Of a DNA stretch of 64,000 bases, positions 8,767-17,778 are shown piece by piece. How positions within the stretch are numbered: position 1 is the first letter of the stretch; the number at the start of each line of letters is the position of its first letter. Both the position numbers and the translations under genes were made by a program. The stretch covers positions 239,205 through 303,204 of the forward strand of contig NZ_FTOH01000006.1 in NCBI RefSeq assembly GCF_900156675.1, written 5' to 3'. This DNA is from Thalassolituus maritimus. Its GTDB lineage: Bacteria > Pseudomonadota > Gammaproteobacteria > Pseudomonadales > Oceanobacteraceae. The notes beneath the pieces were generated by a model. It was not told the origin of the DNA. It did not search any database and saw only the letters and a list, made by a program, of their open reading frames with translations.

Positions 8767-9468
8767 ATGACAGACAACAGATTTAAATCAGCAGATGCAC
8801 TGGCTCGCCAGCTGGCTGACGACCTCGCAGGAAAAATGCGTGAAGCGATTGAGGCGCGTGGCCGCGTGTGCATCGCAGTAAGCGGTGGGTCAACGCCGGT
8901 ACGTTTTCTTGAAGAACTTTCAAAGCGAAAGCTGGACTGGAGTAAAGTACGTATCACTCTCGTTGATGAGCGCTGGGTACCTTTGGATGACGCTGCAAGT
9001 AACGCTGCGCTGGTGCGTCGCCACCTGCTGCAGAACGAAGCAGAACAAGCGTATTTTCTGCCATTAAAAAATGCTGCAACTAATCCTGTCGACGGTTTTA
9101 TGGAGTGTGAAAACAGCCTTCACGAATTAATGGTCAGGCTCGATTTTGCCGTTCTCGGTATGGGCAATGATGGCCATACTGCGTCCTGGTTTCCAGGTTC
9201 TGCAGCGCTACCTAAGTGCCTTGATGAAGGAAATGCAGCCTGGTGTTGCCCAGTCACTGATGAACCCGTGGACCTGCCGCGCATGACGCTGACCTGGGGG
9301 CTTCTGTCTAATTGCCGTCATCTGTACCTTCATTTTGAGGGGGATGAAAAAAATCGTGTTTATGCCCAGGCTCAGAAAGAGGATGAGCGGCAGAACATCA
9401 GCGCGATGCCGATCCGTACCGTGCTGTACCAGTCTCAGGTTCCATTAAGTATTTTCCGGAGCGAGTAA
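8767..9468 (+). CDS. pgl: 6-phosphogluconolactonase
   Basis: Hydrolyses 6-phosphogluconolactone to 6-phosphogluconate. The 233-residue protein shows the SugarP isomerase-like motifs of bacterial Pgl: VAVSGGSTP-like IAVSGGSTPVRFLEEL near residue 40, ITLVDERWVP near 66, and VLGMGNDGHTASWFPGS near 133. It is 32 bases after zwf and its TAA overlaps the ATG of edd (TAATG), indicating one coupled operon. Confidence 0.96.
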   Translation: MTDNRFKSADALARQLADDLAGKMREAIEARGRVCIAVSGGSTPVRFLEELSKRKLDWSKVRITLVDERWVPLDDAASNAALVRRHLLQNEAEQAYFLPLKNAATNPVDGFMECENSLHELMVRLDFAVLGMGNDGHTASWFPGSAALPKCLDEGNAAWCCPVTDEPVDLPRMTLTWGLLSNCRHLYLHFEGDEKNRVYAQAQKEDERQNISAMPIRTVLYQSQVPLSIFRSE

Positions 9469-11294
9469 TGACGCATCGCATTATTGAAGACGTTACAGAA
9501 AAAATTCGTCAGCGAAGTCTCGATACGAGAGCCAGGTATCTGTCTCAGATGGAAGACGCTGCGCAGCAGGGGCCGGTGAGAACAGCTTTAAGCTGTACGA
9601 ATCTGGCGCATGATTATGCTTCTGCCAGTGACGATGAAAAAATGATTCTGACGAGCAGCAGTCGCGGCGCTAACGTTGCCATCATTAATGCGTACAACGA
9701 TGTGCTTTCGGCACACGCACCTTATCGCCACTATCCCGAAAAATTGAAAACTTATCTGGCAGAAAAGCATCACGTCGCGCAGGTTGCAGGCGGAGTTCCG
9801 GCAATGTGCGATGGTGTCACTCAAGGTCAGACCGGGATGGAAATGTCTTTGTTCAGCCGTGATGTGATCGCCATGAGCACTGCGGTTGCACTGTCACATC
9901 AAGTATTTGATGGCAGTCTGATGCTGGGCATCTGTGACAAAATTGTTCCGGGGCTGTTGATGGCGGCACTGCGTTTTGGCCATTTACCCGCGGTATTTGT
10001 TCCGTCTGGCCCGATGCACAGTGGTATCAGCAATTCGGATAAAGCCAAGACCCGCCAGGCATACGCCCGGGGGGATGTTGGCGAGGCCGAGCTACTCAAA
10101 AGCGAAATGGGGTCCTACCACAGCGAAGGCACCTGTACCTTTTACGGTACCGCGAATTCCAACCAGATGCTGATGGAGATCATGGGGTTGCAGTTACCCG
10201 GATCGTCTTTTGTCAGCCCGAACGGCCCATTAAGAGATGCCCTGACCCGGGCCGCAGCGCATCAGTTGGCTGAAATCACCGCCTTGGAACCCGGCTATAT
10301 GCCGATCGCCAGAATCGTTGATGAGAAAGTCATGGTGAATGCCATGGTGGGTCTGCTGGCGACCGGTGGTTCTACGAATCACAGCATCCATCTCGTCGCC
10401 ATTGCCCGAATGGCCGGCATTGTTATCGACTGGCAGGACATGGCGGAGCTGTCCGATGTTGTGCCATTACTGACCCGTATGTACCCCAATGGCAGCGCCG
10501 ACGTGAATGCGTTCGAGGTGGCGGGTGGTATGCCTTTCCTGATCAGAGAACTGCTCGATGCGGGGCTCCTACATGAAGACGTGAATACTATCCTGGGTGA
10601 AGGTTTACGCCAGTGGTGCAGAAAGCCTGTGCTTGATGCGTCCGGTGAACTTGCCTGGACGAACGTGGCCGCTGAGTCTGCAGACCTGTCTGTGTTGGCA
10701 CCTGCGCACGCGCCGTTTCTGCGAGAGGGGGGCATGAAGCTAGTGAGTGGAAACCTTGGGCGCGCCGTCATGAAGGTTTCTGCAGTGCCTGATGACCGCT
10801 GGGTCATTGAAGCCCCGGCGCGTGTCTTTCTGGACCAGCAAGAGGTACTGGCGGCGTATCAGGCTGGCGAGCTGAATCAGGACGTGATTGTCGTGGTGAA
10901 GGGGCAGGGGCCAAGGGCGAACGGGATGCCAGAACTGCATCAACTGACGCCAGCACTGACTAACCTGCAGGAAGCCGGATATCGGGTTGCACTGGTGACT
11001 GACGGTCGGCTTTCTGGTGCATCAGGAAAAGTGCCCGCGGCGATACATCTTAGCCCGGAGGCACTTGCGGATGGTCCCTTACACTATGTTGAAGACGGTG
11101 ACATCATTCTCCTGGATGGACATGCCGGCACGCTCGAGGTTGCGACAGAAGGATTTGAAAATCGCCTGAAAGAAACAAGAGAGGCGCTTGATGTGAGTGC
11201 TTCGTCGCACGGTGTCGGGCGCGAACTATTTGCCGGATTCAGAACGTTGGCAGGGCCAGCGGATGAAGGTGCAATCAGTCTTGGAGGCGTGTGA
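9468..11294 (+). CDS. edd: Phosphogluconate dehydratase
   Basis: The key Entner-Doudoroff enzyme, an iron-sulfur dehydratase converting 6-phosphogluconate to KDPG. The 608 residues match the IlvD/Edd family, with Edd-specific AQVAGGVPAMCDGVTQGQ, MLGICDKIVPGLL, GTCTFYGTANSNQM and LVTDGRLSGASGKVPAAIHL; the cysteines in these motifs are the expected cluster ligands. Translationally coupled to pgl upstream and 18 bases before eda. Confidence 0.97.
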   Translation: MTHRIIEDVTEKIRQRSLDTRARYLSQMEDAAQQGPVRTALSCTNLAHDYASASDDEKMILTSSSRGANVAIINAYNDVLSAHAPYRHYPEKLKTYLAEKHHVAQVAGGVPAMCDGVTQGQTGMEMSLFSRDVIAMSTAVALSHQVFDGSLMLGICDKIVPGLLMAALRFGHLPAVFVPSGPMHSGISNSDKAKTRQAYARGDVGEAELLKSEMGSYHSEGTCTFYGTANSNQMLMEIMGLQLPGSSFVSPNGPLRDALTRAAAHQLAEITALEPGYMPIARIVDEKVMVNAMVGLLATGGSTNHSIHLVAIARMAGIVIDWQDMAELSDVVPLLTRMYPNGSADVNAFEVAGGMPFLIRELLDAGLLHEDVNTILGEGLRQWCRKPVLDASGELAWTNVAAESADLSVLAPAHAPFLREGGMKLVSGNLGRAVMKVSAVPDDRWVIEAPARVFLDQQEVLAAYQAGELNQDVIVVVKGQGPRANGMPELHQLTPALTNLQEAGYRVALVTDGRLSGASGKVPAAIHLSPEALADGPLHYVEDGDIILLDGHAGTLEVATEGFENRLKETREALDVSASSHGVGRELFAGFRTLAGPADEGAISLGGV

Positions 11295-11312
11295 TTATGG
11301 AGGGTGATAAGT

Positions 11313-11921
11313 ATGTGGGATGAGTGGCTTACAAAATCAAAGCCTGTAATGCCGGTGATTGTCATTGATGATATTGATACCGCTGTACCTATGGCACAGG
11401 CGCTTGTTGCCGGCGGTGTGAAATTGCTTGAAGTAACCTTGCGGACGCCGGCAGCTCTGGCTGCTATTAGTGAAATCAGCCGTAACGTGCCAGAGGCGAT
11501 TATCGGTGTCGGCACCGTTACGTCGCCAGATCAGTTACACGCTGCACTGAATCGGGGCGCGCAATTCGCTGTAAGTCCGGGGTTTACGCCGAATCTGCTG
11601 GCCGCTGCATCGGAGTGGGGTGGGCCTTTCCTACCCGGTGTGGCGACCCCGAGTGAAGTTATGCAGGCACGCGAAGCCGGCTTCACAAAAATGAAATTCT
11701 TTCCTGCGGTTCCAAGTGGCGGTCGCTCTATGCTGAAAGCCATAGGAGCCCCCATGCCTGAGGTCAGCTTCTGTCCTACAGGTGGAATCAGCGCTGAGAC
11801 GTACCACGACTTCCTTGCACTGGATAACGTGTTTGCCGTGGGAGGTAGCTGGTTAACCCCTCCTGATCTGATGTCGGCACGGAACTGGCAAGCGATAAAA
11901 GACCTGGCTTCAGATATTTAA
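11313..11921 (+). CDS. eda: KDPG/4-hydroxy-2-oxoglutarate aldolase
   Basis: Class I aldolase that splits KDPG into pyruvate and glyceraldehyde 3-phosphate. Motifs in order: PVIVIDD, AGGVKLLEVTLRT (with the catalytic Glu), GVGTVTSPDQ, FAVSPGFTPNLL, and MKFFPAVPSGG holding the Schiff-base lysine, then SFCPTGGIS and VGGSWL. ATG at 11313 is chosen over the GTG at 11304 because GGAGGG at 11299-11304 gives a proper spacing only to the ATG. Length is 202 residues, normal. Confidence 0.96.
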   Translation: MWDEWLTKSKPVMPVIVIDDIDTAVPMAQALVAGGVKLLEVTLRTPAALAAISEISRNVPEAIIGVGTVTSPDQLHAALNRGAQFAVSPGFTPNLLAAASEWGGPFLPGVATPSEVMQAREAGFTKMKFFPAVPSGGRSMLKAIGAPMPEVSFCPTGGISAETYHDFLALDNVFAVGGSWLTPPDLMSARNWQAIKDLASDI

Positions 11922-11930
11922 GGGAAACGC

Positions 11931-13673
11931 ATGACTCAGGCGGCACTGGATCAATTTACCCAACGTGTTACAGAGATTTATGGTGACGCGCAGAACAACC
12001 AACAGATCGCACGGGAAATTCTGACCATCTGTCAGTGTTTTGCAGATAAAACATCCCGGTGCGTGCTCGAAGTACCTACCGCGACCGGGCATAAACGTTG
12101 GTCAGAAGAAGACGTCATTCTCATTACCTATGGTAATAGCGTTCAGACCGCCGATGAAATGCCGTTGAAAACGCTCTCCGATTTTCTTAAAGAGCGACTT
12201 GCCGACGTTATAAATTCGGTCCACATTCTGCCGTTTTTTCCGTACAGCTCTGACGATGGTTTTTCTGTTATTGATTATCGTCAGGTACATCCAGATTGGG
12301 GAACATGGGAGGACGTTGCCTCGATCGCTGATAATTTTGATCTGATGATTGATCTGGTGATCAATCATTGCTCGCGGGAAAACCTGTGGTTTATTGATTA
12401 CATCGGTAACCGGGAACCCTACACAGATTATTTTATTGAAGTCGACCCGGCCACGGATGTCTCACTGGTAACACGGCCTCGCAACACACCACTGTTGACG
12501 CCTGTGCACACGCACCGGGGTGTTCGCCATGTCTGGGCAACATTCTCTGAAGATCAGATTGACCTTAATTTTGCGAACCCCGAGGTCCTTTTCGAGTTTG
12601 TGAAAATCTACCTGTTTTATATCGAGCAGGGCGCGCGCTTTATCCGCCTCGATGCCGTGGCATTTTTATGGAAGCAGTTAGGCACGACCTGTCTGCACCT
12701 CAGTCAAACGCACGCTGCGGTAAAATTACTGCGTGATATCGTGAATTTCGTTGCACCGGAAGTCGTTGTTATTACAGAAACCAATGTGCCGGTAAAAGAA
12801 AACCTGAGCTACTTCGGTAATTCAGACGAAGCTCATATGGTCTACCAGTTTGGATTACCGCCACTGGTGCTGCACGCATTAAACCGCGGCAATGCCTCCT
12901 TTCTGAGTGACTGGGCTGATGCGATTCCTCCTCTCCCGGAGGGCTGTAGTTACCTGAATTTTACAGCGTCTCATGATGGTATTGGTGTCCGTCCTGTCGA
13001 AGGCTTGCTACCTGAGCGGGAAGTTCAGGATCTGATTGATTCTATGCACCGCTTTGGCGGTTTCGTCAGTATGAAAGCCAACAGTGACGGCTCTGAAAGC
13101 CCGTATGAAATTAATATCACCTTGTTCGATGCCTGTATGGGAACCCGTCGTGGCCCGGATCATCATCAAGTACAGCGGTTCCTGTGTTCTCAGGCAATAA
13201 TGCTGGCCATGCAGGGGATTCCTGCGGTCTATATTCACAGTCTGACGGCGTCTCCGAATGATCTGGAGCATGTTGAACAGACGGGGCGTACACGCTCGAT
13301 TAATCGCCGCATCTGGGAAGAGCATGAGCTGGAATACCTGCTCTCGAATCCAGTGACGCCTCAGGCCGAAGTCTTTACCGAGCTTACCCGTATGCTGAGA
13401 ATTCGTCGGGCCCAGCCAGCCTTCAGCCCGGATGCCCGCCAGGACGTGGTCAAAATTAATACCGACCTCTTTATTCTGAAGCGCACCAGCGAAGATAACA
13501 GTCAGCGTATATTCGCAATTTCCAACGTGACCGAGCGTATTCTGAAACTACCTCTGGCTACGCTGGGCTTTCTTGAAAATGGCTTGTCTGATTTGCTTGC
13601 GCATGAGAAACGTATTGTTGAAGACGAGCTGGTACTGTATCCGTACCAGACGGTGTGGTTATCAAACACCTGA
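11931..13673 (+). CDS. GH13 subfamily 18 phosphorylase, probably glucosylglycerate phosphorylase
   Basis: A 580-residue GH13_18 enzyme, the subfamily that includes sucrose phosphorylase and glucosylglycerate phosphorylase (E. coli YcjM, Meiothermus). Catalytic residues are visible: nucleophile Asp241 in IRLDAVAF, acid/base Glu283 in VITETN, and transition-state Asp349 in ASHDGIG. It would split an alpha-glucoside with phosphate into glucose 1-phosphate and the acceptor. Substrate choice is inferred from context: the facing cluster makes glucosylglycerate and includes a glycerate kinase, so glucosylglycerate fits better than sucrose, and no sucrose transport or synthesis genes are nearby. It starts 9 bases after eda and is surely in that operon. 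Confidence 0.85.
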   Translation: MTQAALDQFTQRVTEIYGDAQNNQQIAREILTICQCFADKTSRCVLEVPTATGHKRWSEEDVILITYGNSVQTADEMPLKTLSDFLKERLADVINSVHILPFFPYSSDDGFSVIDYRQVHPDWGTWEDVASIADNFDLMIDLVINHCSRENLWFIDYIGNREPYTDYFIEVDPATDVSLVTRPRNTPLLTPVHTHRGVRHVWATFSEDQIDLNFANPEVLFEFVKIYLFYIEQGARFIRLDAVAFLWKQLGTTCLHLSQTHAAVKLLRDIVNFVAPEVVVITETNVPVKENLSYFGNSDEAHMVYQFGLPPLVLHALNRGNASFLSDWADAIPPLPEGCSYLNFTASHDGIGVRPVEGLLPEREVQDLIDSMHRFGGFVSMKANSDGSESPYEINITLFDACMGTRRGPDHHQVQRFLCSQAIMLAMQGIPAVYIHSLTASPNDLEHVEQTGRTRSINRRIWEEHELEYLLSNPVTPQAEVFTELTRMLRIRRAQPAFSPDARQDVVKINTDLFILKRTSEDNSQRIFAISNVTERILKLPLATLGFLENGLSDLLAHEKRIVEDELVLYPYQTVWLSNT

Positions 13674-13699
13674 GTTTCAGAGCTTGATAATGACCTGAT

Positions 13700-13736
13700 A
13701 AAAAAGCCCCGCAGTGCGCAGTGCGGGGCTTTTTTC
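13700..13736. terminator. Bidirectional terminator between phosphorylase and gpgS
   Basis: A long stem (aaaaagccccgca / tgcggggcttttt) with A-run on one side and T-run on the other lies between two convergent genes and should stop transcription from both. Confidence 0.95.
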
Positions 13737-13753
13737 TGAAGCTACCTGAGTTA

Positions 13754-14980
13754 TCAGATATCCCCAAATTCGCTGTTGTCAGCTTCTACCGCTTCATAAA
13801 GACGGTCGAGAATATCAGGTACTGCAGAAATCACCCGGTTCCAGCTAGGAATAAATGGTGTCTCCATTGGGTTCGCCAGGAAGTGCTCACCGGCATTCAT
13901 GATATTTTCAGCAAACAACTCAACAGCCTTTTCTTCTGAGTGGCGGTCAAGTTCGAGGCCGTTCATACGTGCATCATTGTGGTAGGTTTCGATAAAATCG
14001 AGTGCCACGCGGAAGTAGGTTGCTTTGATCGTACGGAAAGTTTCAGTCGTGAATACTTCTCCCTGTGTCGCCAGCTTACGGAAGATGGCCTTACAGATGT
14101 CGGTACTCATTTTCGACAGGCCTGCACTTGCATCCGCTTCTGACAGAGGCTGGTGTTTATGATCATAAACATCAGCAATATCGACCTGACAGATACGATT
14201 GGTTGCGTAATTACGCTTCATTTCTGACAAAACACCGATCTCTAGACCCCAGTCGCTCGGGATGCGGATATCGTTAAGCGCATCTGCGCGCATAGAAAAT
14301 TCACCTGAAAGCGGGTAACGGAAGCTGTCCAGGTACTCAAGAAAATCGAGTGAACCATAGACTTTCTTAAGAGCGCGAAGCAGAGGCGTTACCAGCAACC
14401 GGCTGACACGACCATTCATTTTCTGCTCGGCAATACGGGTGTAGTAACCCTTACCAAAGACGTAATTAAAACCAGGGTGAGCAACTGGATAAATCAGGCG
14501 TGCCAGCAGGCTACGGTCGTAGGTAACAATATCGCAGTCATGAAGCGCAACAGACTCGGCGCGGCCACTGGCGAGAACGTAGCCGTAGCAGTACCAGACG
14601 TTACGACCTTTGCCCATTTCGGTGGGTGACAGGCCTTTTTCCGCCAACATTTCATCCAGCTTGCGCAGACGTGGGCCGTCGTTCCAGAGAATGCGATGGT
14701 GCTGCGGCAGCTTCGAAAAGAACTTCTGAGCAAATTCATATTGAGATTGATCTGCGCGGTCGAGGCCAATCACGATCTCATTCAGGTAAGGCACCTGGGC
14801 GACTTCATCAATAATGTTGGATAACGCAGGGCCTTCAAGTTCAGAGAACAGGGATGGCAGAACCAGTGACATAGGCCGCAGGCGTGAGAAGCTCATCAGT
14901 TCACGTTCAAGGTCTTCCACCGGACGGTCTGTCAGGTTGTGTAGCGTGGTTACAATGCCGTTCTGATAAAAATCAGCCAC
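13754..14980 (-). CDS. gpgS: Glucosyl-3-phosphoglycerate synthase (GT81 family)
   Basis: Transfers glucose from an NDP-glucose to 3-phosphoglycerate, the first step of glucosylglycerate synthesis. The 408-residue protein has the family's GT-A features: VIGLDRADQSQYEFA, a metal-binding HDCDIVTYD motif near residue 155, YPLSGEFSMRADAL and the WGLEIGVLSEM segment near 245, and a C-terminal helical region. Its start overlaps the end of the phosphatase gene by 8 bases. Mannosyl-type synthases differ in sequence, so the glucosyl assignment is fairly safe; exact donor (UDP, ADP or GDP) cannot be read from sequence. Confidence 0.9.
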   Translation of the reverse strand: MADFYQNGIVTTLHNLTDRPVEDLERELMSFSRLRPMSLVLPSLFSELEGPALSNIIDEVAQVPYLNEIVIGLDRADQSQYEFAQKFFSKLPQHHRILWNDGPRLRKLDEMLAEKGLSPTEMGKGRNVWYCYGYVLASGRAESVALHDCDIVTYDRSLLARLIYPVAHPGFNYVFGKGYYTRIAEQKMNGRVSRLLVTPLLRALKKVYGSLDFLEYLDSFRYPLSGEFSMRADALNDIRIPSDWGLEIGVLSEMKRNYATNRICQVDIADVYDHKHQPLSEADASAGLSKMSTDICKAIFRKLATQGEVFTTETFRTIKATYFRVALDFIETYHNDARMNGLELDRHSEEKAVELFAENIMNAGEHFLANPMETPFIPSWNRVISAVPDILDRLYEAVEADNSEFGDI

Positions 14981-15788
14981 CGCAATTCTCCTTAAGCAGT
15001 TTTTCTAATAATGGTAGTAAGGTGTTATTCCAGCCCTTAGGGCCCTTAAATTCAGCGGTCTGAGCTTCAGGGTTATTCAGCTCAAGAGTACCGGATTCGC
15101 CCGGTATCACAACTGGATAGTCAGAGGCCTCCAGCATGGCCCGGTCGTTTTCGCCATCGCCCAGAGCGATCACTTGCGGTGCTTCGTTCAGCCCCCATTG
15201 CTGACGATAGTAATCTTTGAAGAAAGTGACGGCAGAGGCTTTATCGGCATCGCCCATCACATGATAGAAACGGCCGCCTTTGAGTAGCCTCAGACCGTGT
15301 GCCAGCAATGCTTCGCGGAATGCAGTAATTTCGGATTCTTCGCCGCGCCAGAGCAGAGGTTCGGTGGCTGCTCGCTGGCGTGCGTGGTGCGCATCATCGA
15401 TCGACAACCCTGTAATGGCTGCGACTTCGGTGTCCGTCATATCGTTGAAACCACGGAAATTAAATCCGTCTTTGCGCAACTGATTGAGCACTTTCAGTAT
15501 ATCTGCGTAACTTGCGCCTGGGAGTTCACAATGCCATTCGTCATCGCTGTCTACGTGGTAAATAGCACCACCGTTCTCGCACACATAGGGAGATGTATTA
15601 GCTAGCTGACGGCGTAACTGAATCACTTCTGGCTGCGTTTTACTGGTATTGAATATCAGCGGAATATTATGCTGCTGAAGAAAACTCAAAGCATCACGTG
15701 CGGCTGATGTGCTGTAGTCGTGATGGTCGAGGAGAGTTCCGTCGAGATCGGTGAGGACAATCACAGGTAATGTTGGAATAGCGCTCAT
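14973..15788 (-). CDS. HAD-IIB phosphatase, probable glucosyl-3-phosphoglycerate phosphatase (MpgP-like)
   Basis: Removes the phosphate from glucosyl- (or mannosyl-) 3-phosphoglycerate to give the free solute. Motif I is VLTDLDGTLLDH near residue 12 with the nucleophilic Asp; motif II is the NTSKT segment, motif III the lysine in LLKGGRFYHVMGDADK, and motif IV is ALGDGENDRAML. The length of 271 is right for the mannosyl-3-phosphoglycerate phosphatase family. Its name in databases would be mannosyl-3-phosphoglycerate phosphatase; the neighbouring gpgS argues that glucosylated substrate is used. Start overlaps the kinase stop (TAATG). Confidence 0.88.
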   Translation of the reverse strand: MSAIPTLPVIVLTDLDGTLLDHHDYSTSAARDALSFLQQHNIPLIFNTSKTQPEVIQLRRQLANTSPYVCENGGAIYHVDSDDEWHCELPGASYADILKVLNQLRKDGFNFRGFNDMTDTEVAAITGLSIDDAHHARQRAATEPLLWRGEESEITAFREALLAHGLRLLKGGRFYHVMGDADKASAVTFFKDYYRQQWGLNEAPQVIALGDGENDRAMLEASDYPVVIPGESGTLELNNPEAQTAEFKGPKGWNNTLLPLLEKLLKENCGG

Positions 15789-16723
15789 TACGATGGTTTT
15801 CCCGGTTGGACGTCAGCAACCTTGTGCGCGTCGTTAATTACAAGTACCAGATTGGCAACATCCGGGAGCCGGGTCAACGCTTGTTGGGTCAGTCGTTCAT
15901 AATGTTGGATGAAGCGTCTTATTCCCGCATCGTCTAGGCTCCGGTCGGTTTCTCCTTTCGCCATTTTTTTATTGCCTACTTCCTGTTCAGTGCGCCACCG
16001 TTGGACAGCACTCATGTCAGGGACTTTGAGCATCAGCAGGAAATCAATCATGCTGAACCAGGTCTTATAGTCACCAGCGAGTTGCTGGTTTACCCAGCCA
16101 CGCCAGGTGCCATCCGGATCTTCATTTGCTTCAAGATCATTAATGGGAGCAGTGAGCAGTGCGTCATCAACCGACTGGCAACCCACACACCAGCCTTCGA
16201 ACAGAATGGCATCAACAGGGCCTTTGACTGTATGCCATTCTGACTCGGGCAGGCGGTCATCACTGGCTTTGTCGAATGCCGGTATCTGGCAGTGTGCTCC
16301 TGCATCCAGTGAGCGTAAGGTTTCAAACAAGCTTATGCCGCGCTCGACTTCATGGGTGCCAGGAACGCCACGCGTCTGCAGAAGTGGGTGAATCGTCTTG
16401 CTAAGGTTTTTACGGTCGGCATGGCTGAGATAAAGATCGTCAATGGAAACAACCACCACATTCCAGTTGAAGGCCTGTTCATAGATATCTTTCAGGGCGA
16501 GAGACAGTGTGCTTTTCCCCGACCCCTGGCCGCCATGAACTCCGATAACCGGTGGGACGCCAGAGGCTTTGATAGTCTTTGCAAGATACGCCGCCAGAGG
16601 GGCCCAGATATCTTCCCACTGACTGTGCCAGCCGGAAGGAATTCGTGCATCACGCGGCGGGTACTGCTGTATTGTTCGCAGCGTTTCCCCATCGGGTTGC
16701 AGTGAAGCGGGCCATCCGGGCAT
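15788..16723 (-). CDS. D-glycerate 3-kinase-like P-loop kinase (GLYK/TDA10 type)
   Basis: A 311-residue P-loop kinase with Walker A GVHGGQGSGKSTL near residue 62, a Walker-B-like VVVSIDDLYLSHADR near 92, and LFEGWCVG near 175. These match plant-type D-glycerate 3-kinase and yeast Tda10. It would phosphorylate glycerate to 3-phosphoglycerate, the acceptor of GpgS, and so recycle the glycerate freed by the GH13_18 phosphorylase. It is the first gene of the kinase-phosphatase-synthase operon; ATG at 16723 has CGGAG 8 bases upstream. Substrate is inferred from family and context. Confidence 0.83.
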   Translation of the reverse strand: MPGWPASLQPDGETLRTIQQYPPRDARIPSGWHSQWEDIWAPLAAYLAKTIKASGVPPVIGVHGGQGSGKSTLSLALKDIYEQAFNWNVVVVSIDDLYLSHADRKNLSKTIHPLLQTRGVPGTHEVERGISLFETLRSLDAGAHCQIPAFDKASDDRLPESEWHTVKGPVDAILFEGWCVGCQSVDDALLTAPINDLEANEDPDGTWRGWVNQQLAGDYKTWFSMIDFLLMLKVPDMSAVQRWRTEQEVGNKKMAKGETDRSLDDAGIRRFIQHYERLTQQALTRLPDVANLVLVINDAHKVADVQPGKPS

Positions 16724-16927
16724 AGCGAGACTCCGAGGTTATTTTTTTCATTGTCTGAATTGTTTGCACGCACTATGCCACTTACGAGGGCGCTGAGATA
16801 CACTGGCGCAATCAGGCGTCGTAAGCGGCTCCCGCAGCAAAGCGGGATGACGGTGCTTGGTTCCTGTGCATTGTTTTGGTGCATTCGATAGGTTTGATTT
16901 TGGAGTGCACAGTTTTGGGGCGTAGTT

Positions 16928-17776
16928 ATGAGTAGAGTGGCATATCAGGGGACAGCAGGGGCTTATTCTCATCTTGCTTGCACTAAGGTCTTTCCGGATT
17001 GGGAGTACCTTGCCTGCGACGATTTTATCGGTGCTCTTGATCTCGTAAGTAATGGATTTGCCGAGCGGGCAATGATTCCGTTAGAAAATTCCACTGCGGG
17101 CCGTGTAGAAGAGATATACCGCCTGATTCCGAGAACTCAGCTGTTCGTGATTGCGGAGCATTTCGAACCAGTAAACCATTGTTTGCTGGCACTTCCTGGA
17201 TCATCACTTGAACAACTCAAGCGCGTTCGCTCACATCCGCAGGCATTGGCTCAGTGTCATCAGCGAATGATCAATCTTGGTCTGAAACAGGAGGCGGCAG
17301 TAGATACCGCTATGTCTGCGAAAGGTCTGGCTGAACAAGGCGATCTCAGTGTTGGCGCTATTGCGTCTTCTCTCGCAGCGGAACTCTATGGATTGCACAT
17401 CCTGCATGAAAATTTTCAGGACGTTATGGGGAATACCACACGCTTTCTTGTGTTTTCCAGGGAAGCCGAGCACCAGCACTACGATGCAGAAAAGAGATAT
17501 ATGACAAGTTTACTCTTTTCCGTGCGCAACATTCCTGCTGCTTTGTACAAGGCACTGGGCGGCTTTGCGACCAATGGCGTGAATATGGTGAAGTTGGAGA
17601 GTTATATGGATGGTGGCACGATGGAGGCCAGCCATTTCCACCTGGATATCTACGGGCATCCGGATCAGCTGCCTGTAGCGAATGCTCTTGAAGAGTTACG
17701 CTATTTTGCCCGGGATGTTCGCGTGCTGGGCAGTTACCCTATGCATACGTATCGCAAATCGGCAGCGTTTGTATAA
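16928..17776 (+). CDS. Monofunctional prephenate dehydratase with C-terminal ACT domain
   Basis: Converts prephenate to phenylpyruvate for phenylalanine synthesis. Residues 1-180 form the periplasmic-binding-like catalytic domain (VAYQGTAGAYSHLA, MIPLENSTAGRVEEIY, and GNTTRFLVF with the catalytic TRF triplet). The ACT domain follows (LLFSVRNIPAALYKALGGFA) and contains VKLESYMDGG, the sort of ESYxxGG found in alphaproteobacterial enzymes rather than the ESRP of enterobacterial P-proteins. There is no chorismate mutase domain. It stands alone, convergent with the histidine kinase 2 bases away. Enzymatic assignment is strong; its ancestry is discussed in the findings. Confidence 0.92.
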   Translation: MSRVAYQGTAGAYSHLACTKVFPDWEYLACDDFIGALDLVSNGFAERAMIPLENSTAGRVEEIYRLIPRTQLFVIAEHFEPVNHCLLALPGSSLEQLKRVRSHPQALAQCHQRMINLGLKQEAAVDTAMSAKGLAEQGDLSVGAIASSLAAELYGLHILHENFQDVMGNTTRFLVFSREAEHQHYDAEKRYMTSLLFSVRNIPAALYKALGGFATNGVNMVKLESYMDGGTMEASHFHLDIYGHPDQLPVANALEELRYFARDVRVLGSYPMHTYRKSAAFV

Positions 17777-17778
17777 GT

